Program-made: the position numbers and the translations under genes
Notes under the pieces: model-generated
Told to the model about the DNA's origin: nothing
Databases searched by the model: none
Seen by the model: only the letters and a program-made list of their open reading frames with translations
In this document: piece by piece, positions 5,837 to 5,887 of the stretch
Numbering within the stretch: the stretch's first letter is position 1
Layout: each line of letters opens with the position of its first letter
Assembly (NCBI GenBank): GCA_037134755.1
Contig: JBAXLO010000255.1
Coordinates: forward strand, 1-5,887
Length of the DNA: 5,887 nucleotides
Source of the DNA: JBAXLO01 sp037134755
Lineage (GTDB): Bacteria; Bacteroidota; Bacteroidia; Bacteroidales; JACABE01
Direction of reading: 5' to 3'

Positions 5837-5887
5837 CTTACTAAAGCACTCATCACAGGGCTCATTTCCAAAGGCTGTTTAGTTTTT
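5833..5887 (-). CDS. C-terminal end of an unidentified flanking gene (cut by window edge)
   Basis: On the minus strand one frame entering from the right edge reads KTKQPLEMSPVMSALVS and then stops with TAA (5835-5833), followed by a strong terminator. The local G+C content is visibly higher than in the defence operon, which fits a resident chromosomal gene next to an acquired cassette. Only 17 residues are visible, so the product cannot be named. The call rests on an open frame, composition and terminator placement. Confidence 0.5.
   Translation of the reverse strand, partial: KTKQPLEMSPVMSALVS

Noticed and set aside
1..5887. CRISPR array, tRNA, rRNA or insertion sequence.
   Set aside because: No regularly spaced direct repeats, cloverleaf candidates or transposase motifs were found on either strand; the only tandem repeat is the degenerate 8-bp one near the right edge.

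Overview
The window is very AT-rich, by eye a little under 30% G+C. It reads as accessory DNA of a Bacteroidota bacterium, most likely a flavobacterium. Three things point that way: a near-perfect Bacteroidetes-type promoter (TTG, 20 nt, TAnnTTTG) upstream of the first gene, few Shine-Dalgarno-like sites before starts, and degenerate 8-bp AT-rich repeats beside a flanking gene. The genus cannot be fixed from the sequence.

Almost everything lies on the minus strand, so the operon reads from about 5613 down to 1. In transcription order it encodes: (1) an 89-residue Xre/controller-type helix-turn-helix protein (5578-5309); (2) a 417-residue cytosine-C5 DNA methyltransferase (5260-4007); (3) a 505-residue GHKL ATPase of the MORC/MutL/Hsp90 type (4010-2493); (4) a 726-residue Z1-domain superfamily II helicase-like ATPase (2490-310); (5) the first 104 residues of a protein resembling the PD-(D/E)XK-motif family, running off the left edge (313-1). 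Genes 2/3 and 4/5 overlap by ATGA and genes 3/4 are 2 nt apart, so genes 2 to 5 look like one translationally coupled unit.

The gene set matches a class of restriction-modification-like defence operons known from comparative genomics, in which a C5 methyltransferase travels with a MORC-like GHKL ATPase, a Z1 helicase and a restriction-endonuclease-fold protein. The likely logic is that the methyltransferase marks host DNA while the two ATPases and the nuclease attack unmarked invading DNA. The mechanism is inferred. Further genes of the system may lie left of position 1.

The control region (5583-5627) is the most informative non-coding part. Two ATAC-N5-GTAT-like operators, arranged as a perfect 12-bp inverted repeat, flank the -33 element and touch the -7 element. 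The -7 element lies only four bases from the ATG, so the regulator mRNA is probably leaderless and the promoter autoregulated.

Upstream of the operon, 5638-5778 holds three inverted repeats, one of them a strong terminator. Beyond it is the last 17 codons of an unrelated minus-strand gene (stop at 5833-5835), which probably marks the edge of the defence locus.
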